Source: Hyphomicrobiales bacterium (GTDB lineage: Bacteria; Pseudomonadota; Alphaproteobacteria; Micropepsales; Micropepsaceae). From it: DNA of 8,550 nucleotides. Position numbers and translations under genes: made by a program. Positions 5,389 through 8,550 of this stretch are shown piece after piece; position 1 is the first letter of the stretch, and every line of letters begins with the position of its first letter. Under the pieces are notes generated by a model. It saw nothing but the letters and a program-made list of their open reading frames with translations. It had not been told where the DNA came from and ran no database searches. Where the stretch lies: positions 1 through 8,550 of the forward strand of contig JAFIHO010000387.1 of NCBI GenBank assembly GCA_017849395.1. Reading direction: 5' to 3'.

Positions 5389-6639
5389 TTATTGCAGTCC
5401 CGGCAACGCCCAATAGACCGGCAGATTGCTCGCCGCCGCCAATGCCGTCACCAGCGCCGCCGCCACGCCATAGGCGAGTGCGCCGTTCGGACGGCTTTGC
5501 GCCCAGCGCGCGCCCGCCAGTGCCAGGATGAACACAGCGAGATGGGAATGCGATGCGTAGATGAAGATGGAATTGCGGTAGTGCCAGAAACTGTGAAGGC
5601 CGATATTGCCCAGAACCCATACCGCCGCGATGATCCAGACGGTTCGGAACTTCCGGTCGCGCGCAGCCGCCTGCATACCCAGAAGCAACAGTCCCAGCCA
5701 TCCCAGAACACCGGCCCAGCCTGCGGGCGTGAAATTGAACCCTCTCAGATCGTACAGATGTCCGTTGTCGATCCCGGTAGGGTAGGGGGCGAGTTGGGGC
5801 GCTACGAAAGATGATGCGGTGAAACTCCAGGCGGGATTGACCACAGAGACATTGTCCACGCCTTCATTCTTGGCGGCTGCCCAATAAAGATAGCGCGCCG
5901 CCTGGCCTGAACTGTCGATGTGGGGCACCGGCCAGATCTGAAAGGCGATGAAGCTGAGGACAAGTCCGATAACGCCAACCAGGGCGCCGAACTTGATGCT
6001 GTTCCATAAGGCCTTGCGGAATGGCTCGCCCACTATGCGGCAGAAAAATTCGATCACGCCGGAAAGCACGACATTGGTTACGGTGATGCCCAGGCTTGCA
6101 ACTGCCGCGGCCGTGCGCGCGGCGAAGGATGGCGGGCGGCCTAAAGTCCAGTTGATCGCCACCAGAAGCTGGCAGGCGATGGCGACAAAGGCCAGGCCAT
6201 AGGCTTCGGGCAATACGCCCAGCACCAGCGACGCCGCGGACAAACTCCACAGCGCCGTCATTATCCACGCCAGTTCGCGGCGTATCTCCAGCTTTCGCGC
6301 GATGTGGAAGGTCAGCATGGCGCTTGCGGCCGCGCATATGGCCGCGACCCCGCCCGCCACGACATCCGGCTTCATCCCCAGCCAGACCAGCGGCAGGCAG
6401 ACCAGTCGCAGGAAAACCACCATCGTGTGGCGGATGACGAAATAATCCTCATAAGCGGTGCCGGGCAAAGGCGTCTGCGTCCACATGGCGACAAAGCGGC
6501 CGACATCGAAATCAAATGCCAGGTTGTCGTCGCGCAGGGCCTGGCTACCGACCAGGGTGGGAATGTGCCAGGCATGGAACAGAAACACGCCCAAGCCGAT
6601 CGCCCAGGCGTCCCAGTTGGCCTTCAGCTTCGCGATCAT
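5389..6639 (-). CDS. Polytopic membrane protein, paralogue of the upstream gene; possible GT-C-like glycosyltransferase
   Basis: A 416-residue protein with roughly ten hydrophobic segments along its length. The ATG at 6639 is preceded by AAGGGG (minus strand, 6650-6645) at 5 bases; that Shine-Dalgarno overlaps the TAA stop of the upstream gene (6651-6649), implying translational coupling. It resembles the upstream protein from end to end (by eye about 45-50% identical). Shared motifs include IGLGVFL, NLAFDFD-x-x-RF, an Arg-His in the first long loop, WIMTALW, GVLPE-x-YGLA, GIT-x-TNVVLSG, FVAP, YPTG and GNI-x-LHS-x-W. After the first helix comes a loop with the acidic FDFD motif, the topology of GT-C glycosyltransferases that use lipid-linked sugars, but I do not recognise the family. 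Location beside a glycosyltransferase supports, without proving, a glycan role. It ends 29 bp from the convergent regulator gene. Confidence 0.8.
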   Translation of the reverse strand: MIAKLKANWDAWAIGLGVFLFHAWHIPTLVGSQALRDDNLAFDFDVGRFVAMWTQTPLPGTAYEDYFVIRHTMVVFLRLVCLPLVWLGMKPDVVAGGVAAICAAASAMLTFHIARKLEIRRELAWIMTALWSLSAASLVLGVLPEAYGLAFVAIACQLLVAINWTLGRPPSFAARTAAAVASLGITVTNVVLSGVIEFFCRIVGEPFRKALWNSIKFGALVGVIGLVLSFIAFQIWPVPHIDSSGQAARYLYWAAAKNEGVDNVSVVNPAWSFTASSFVAPQLAPYPTGIDNGHLYDLRGFNFTPAGWAGVLGWLGLLLLGMQAAARDRKFRTVWIIAAVWVLGNIGLHSFWHYRNSIFIYASHSHLAVFILALAGARWAQSRPNGALAYGVAAALVTALAAASNLPVYWALPGLQ

Positions 6640-6648
6640 CTTTGCCCC

Positions 6649-7914
6649 TTACCCAAGTGTCGCAAGCGCCAGCCAGGCCGGCAGGTTGTTCAGCGCCATG
6701 CACAGTGTCACCAGCGCCGCCGCGCAGCCATACAGCATCGCGCCGCCGGAACGCTTCTGTGCCCACAGCGCACCGGCAAGCGCCAGCACGAAGAAGGCGG
6801 GATGCGGGTGCGGCGAATAGAGAAAGATGGTGTCGCGGAACTGCCAATAGCTGTGCAGCGCGATGTTACCTGCTACCCAAAGGATCGAGACGATCCAGAG
6901 CGGACGCAGTTGGGTGTCGCGCGCCGCCGCATAAAGGCCCAGCAGCAGCAGCGCGAGCCATCCCAGCACGGCGCCCCATCCCAAAATGCTGTAATCATGG
7001 CCCCTGAAGTCCCACAGATACGGATTGTCGGGAACGCCGGTCGGATAGCGCGCGGCGGGCGGCGCGACAAAGCCGATGGCGCCGAAGGTCCAGGCCACCG
7101 CGCCGGGCGATTGCCGCTGGGTGGTGCGATCTGCCGATGTCGCGTCCCAATAAACCTGCTTTACCGCATTGCTGGTACCTTCGGTGTGATCCACCGGCCA
7201 GACATGCAGTGTGATCGCGGCCAGGATCACGCCCGTCACTGCCACGATGGCGCTGAACGCGATGGTGCCCGTCAGCGCCTTGCGGATGTCCTGTTTTGTC
7301 AGGCGGCAGGCCAACTCCGCCAGCCCTGACAACACGACGTTGGTGATGGTGATGCCGAAACTGGCGACGGCAACCGCGATGCGCGTTACCATCCTGAGTT
7401 CGTTGCCCTTGAGCCAGCGCGTCGTCAGGAGGAACTGTGCGTTCATCGCCACCAGCGCCAGACCATAAGTCTCCGGCAGTACCCCCATCACCAGCGATGC
7501 CGTGGAAAACACCCACAGCGCAGTCATAATCCAGGCGATGCCGCGCTTCAGTCCCAGCGCCAGTGCGATATGAAAGGCCAGTACGGCGCTGAGTGCCGCG
7601 CACAGCGCGGCGATGGCGCAGGCCACGACATGCAAATCCAAACCCGTTGCGACCAGTGGCCGGGCGATAAGACGCACCAGGATCGCCAAGGGATGGCGGG
7701 TGGCGTAATAGCCTTCATTCTCATGCACCGGAAACGGACTTTCGCCCCACAGCGCCGCGAAGCGGTTGATGTCGAAATCGAAGGCGAGATTGCTTTTCTT
7801 GAAAATCGCGCCTGCCGCCACCGCCGGCACATGCCAGAGGTGTAACAGGAACACTCCCAGGCCGATGACATAAGTGTCCCAGCCGGCCCGCGGTCCGCCG
7901 TTCCTCATGCTCAC
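6649..7914 (-). CDS. Polytopic membrane protein (tandem paralogue); possible GT-C-like glycosyltransferase
   Basis: A 421-residue protein from a GTG at 7914. The GTG is chosen because GAGG (minus strand, 7925-7922) lies 7 bases upstream and it overlaps the upstream TGA as GTGA; an ATG two codons later (7908) is the alternative but is poorly spaced. The first hydrophobic segment (IGLGVFLLHLWHVPAVAAG) leads into a loop with NLAFDFDINRF and a TRHPL motif, followed by about nine further hydrophobic stretches and a conserved LYSPHPHPAFFVLALAGALW segment near the C-terminus. These positions are shared with the downstream paralogue, so the two genes arose by duplication. No enzymatic domain is certain. 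The FDFD loop after the first helix and the glycosyltransferase just upstream make a GT-C-type role in envelope polysaccharide assembly the leading inference; a flippase or glycan-modifying membrane protein is possible. Confidence 0.8.
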   Translation of the reverse strand: MSMRNGGPRAGWDTYVIGLGVFLLHLWHVPAVAAGAIFKKSNLAFDFDINRFAALWGESPFPVHENEGYYATRHPLAILVRLIARPLVATGLDLHVVACAIAALCAALSAVLAFHIALALGLKRGIAWIMTALWVFSTASLVMGVLPETYGLALVAMNAQFLLTTRWLKGNELRMVTRIAVAVASFGITITNVVLSGLAELACRLTKQDIRKALTGTIAFSAIVAVTGVILAAITLHVWPVDHTEGTSNAVKQVYWDATSADRTTQRQSPGAVAWTFGAIGFVAPPAARYPTGVPDNPYLWDFRGHDYSILGWGAVLGWLALLLLGLYAAARDTQLRPLWIVSILWVAGNIALHSYWQFRDTIFLYSPHPHPAFFVLALAGALWAQKRSGGAMLYGCAAALVTLCMALNNLPAWLALATLG

Positions 7915-8550
7915 CGCACCGCCTCGTTCGGACTCCGTTCGGGCCGCAGCATCGCGGCGGGCGCGTTCGCACGCGACAGCAGCAGGTCGCGCATAAGCGC
8001 ATCGATCTTGCGGAACTGGGTTTCGCGGCGGAATTTGTCATCGCTTGCCGGGCGATCGGGCAGGCGGCCCGCTCGCGCCTTTACCTTCAGCGCTTCCACC
8101 AGCATCGCCTTGATCTCTTCGGGATCGTTGGATGCCAGCCCCAGCTTGTTGTCGCGCACGATGGCCGCGGCTTCACCGGTCAGCGAGCCCAGTGACAGGA
8201 TCGGGCGGCGCGCGCCAATATATTCGAACAGCTTGCCGGGAATAACGCCGTCACCCCTGGGGTCCATCCAGCGGCATTCCAACAGGATGTCCACTTCCCG
8301 TTCGACACGCAGAATCTGTGCGCGGGGGACCGCATCGCGGATTTCCACCGATCCTTCCAGCTCCATCTGCCTGGCCAACGCCGCCACGGCGCCATTGGTG
8401 TCGGAATAGAACAGGCAACGGATTTTCGCTGCGTCCGCGCCTAGCGCCTTGATGGCCTGAAACAGTGGCGTGGGGCCGCGGCGGCCCAGATAAATGATGC
8501 CCGCATGCACGATCGTCAGGCGCTCCGGGTCGAGCGGCGCGACATCGTCC
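7911..8550 (-). CDS. GT-B glycosyltransferase (GT4-like), C-terminal part; start lies beyond the right edge
   Basis: The frame is open from the right edge to the TGA at 7913-7911, giving 213 codons. The GTG at 8510 is not a real start: the coding sense continues upstream as DPERLTIVHAG, the usual opening of the C-terminal Rossmann domain of GT-B enzymes. Seen: TIVHAGIIYLGRRGPTPLFQAI (domain entry and glycine-rich donor loop), VEIRDAVPRAQIL (common helix before the donor site), a DILLECR segment and PGKLFEYIGARRPIL, the position where the nucleotide-sugar-contacting Glu and small-residue loop lie in GT4-like enzymes. A charged C-terminal tail follows. It probably transfers a sugar from a nucleotide donor to a lipid-linked or polysaccharide acceptor at the cytoplasmic face; donor and acceptor cannot be told. 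It is the first visible gene of an operon with the two membrane paralogues, overlapping the next start by 4 bases. Confidence 0.85.
   Translation of the reverse strand, partial: DDVAPLDPERLTIVHAGIIYLGRRGPTPLFQAIKALGADAAKIRCLFYSDTNGAVAALARQMELEGSVEIRDAVPRAQILRVEREVDILLECRWMDPRGDGVIPGKLFEYIGARRPILSLGSLTGEAAAIVRDNKLGLASNDPEEIKAMLVEALKVKARAGRLPDRPASDDKFRRETQFRKIDALMRDLLLSRANAPAAMLRPERSPNEAVR

Noticed and set aside
4535..5701. A 388-codon minus-strand open frame across the end of the hybrid kinase and the response regulator
   Set aside because: It is antisense to two genes with clear domain motifs; its translation is low-complexity, rich in Arg, Gly and His, and shows no family motif.
6304..7329. 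A 341-codon plus-strand open frame opposite the membrane paralogues
   Set aside because: Translation is rich in Arg, Gln and His without hydrophobic core or motif. It is a by-product of GC-rich codon use on the real strand.

Overview
This 8.55 kb window is GC-rich, densely coding chromosomal DNA, most probably from an alphaproteobacterium. The basis is codon use, Tat-exported and HPK4-type hybrid-kinase proteins, and GTG/TTG starts; genus cannot be told from the sequence. I see no rRNA, tRNA, CRISPR array, insertion sequence or phage gene.

Left region (1-1609). A sensor histidine kinase runs leftwards off the window edge. Only its N-terminus is present: a membrane segment, a periplasmic domain of the LapD/MoxY type and a second membrane segment. 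It is divergent from a Tat-exported beta-propeller protein of unknown substrate. The 227-bp shared promoter region carries a 10-bp palindrome, repeated CCGAATTT boxes and a repeated TTGGCGCC box.

Central region (1610-5359). After a 242-bp intergenic region rich in inverted repeats come three rightward signalling genes: (i) a stand-alone receiver-like protein that has lost the phospho-accepting Asp and the conserved Lys; (ii) a hybrid histidine kinase with about four membrane segments, GAF, PAS, HisKA, HATPase and an intact C-terminal receiver; (iii) an intact NarL/LuxR-type response regulator with a TTG start. They probably form one signalling module. No Hpt phosphotransfer protein is encoded in the window.

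Right region (5389-8550). A convergent leftward operon encodes the C-terminal half of a GT-B glycosyltransferase (entering from the right edge) and two tandem paralogous polytopic membrane proteins of about 420 residues. The first membrane gene overlaps the glycosyltransferase stop by 4 nt (GTGA), and the second starts 9 nt after the first one's stop. This looks like the end of an envelope or exopolysaccharide glycan locus; the membrane proteins could be GT-C-like glycosyltransferases, but this is inference.

The most unusual items are the degenerate receiver placed in front of a hybrid kinase, the tandem uncharacterised membrane paralogues, and the perfect palindromes in the two regulatory gaps.
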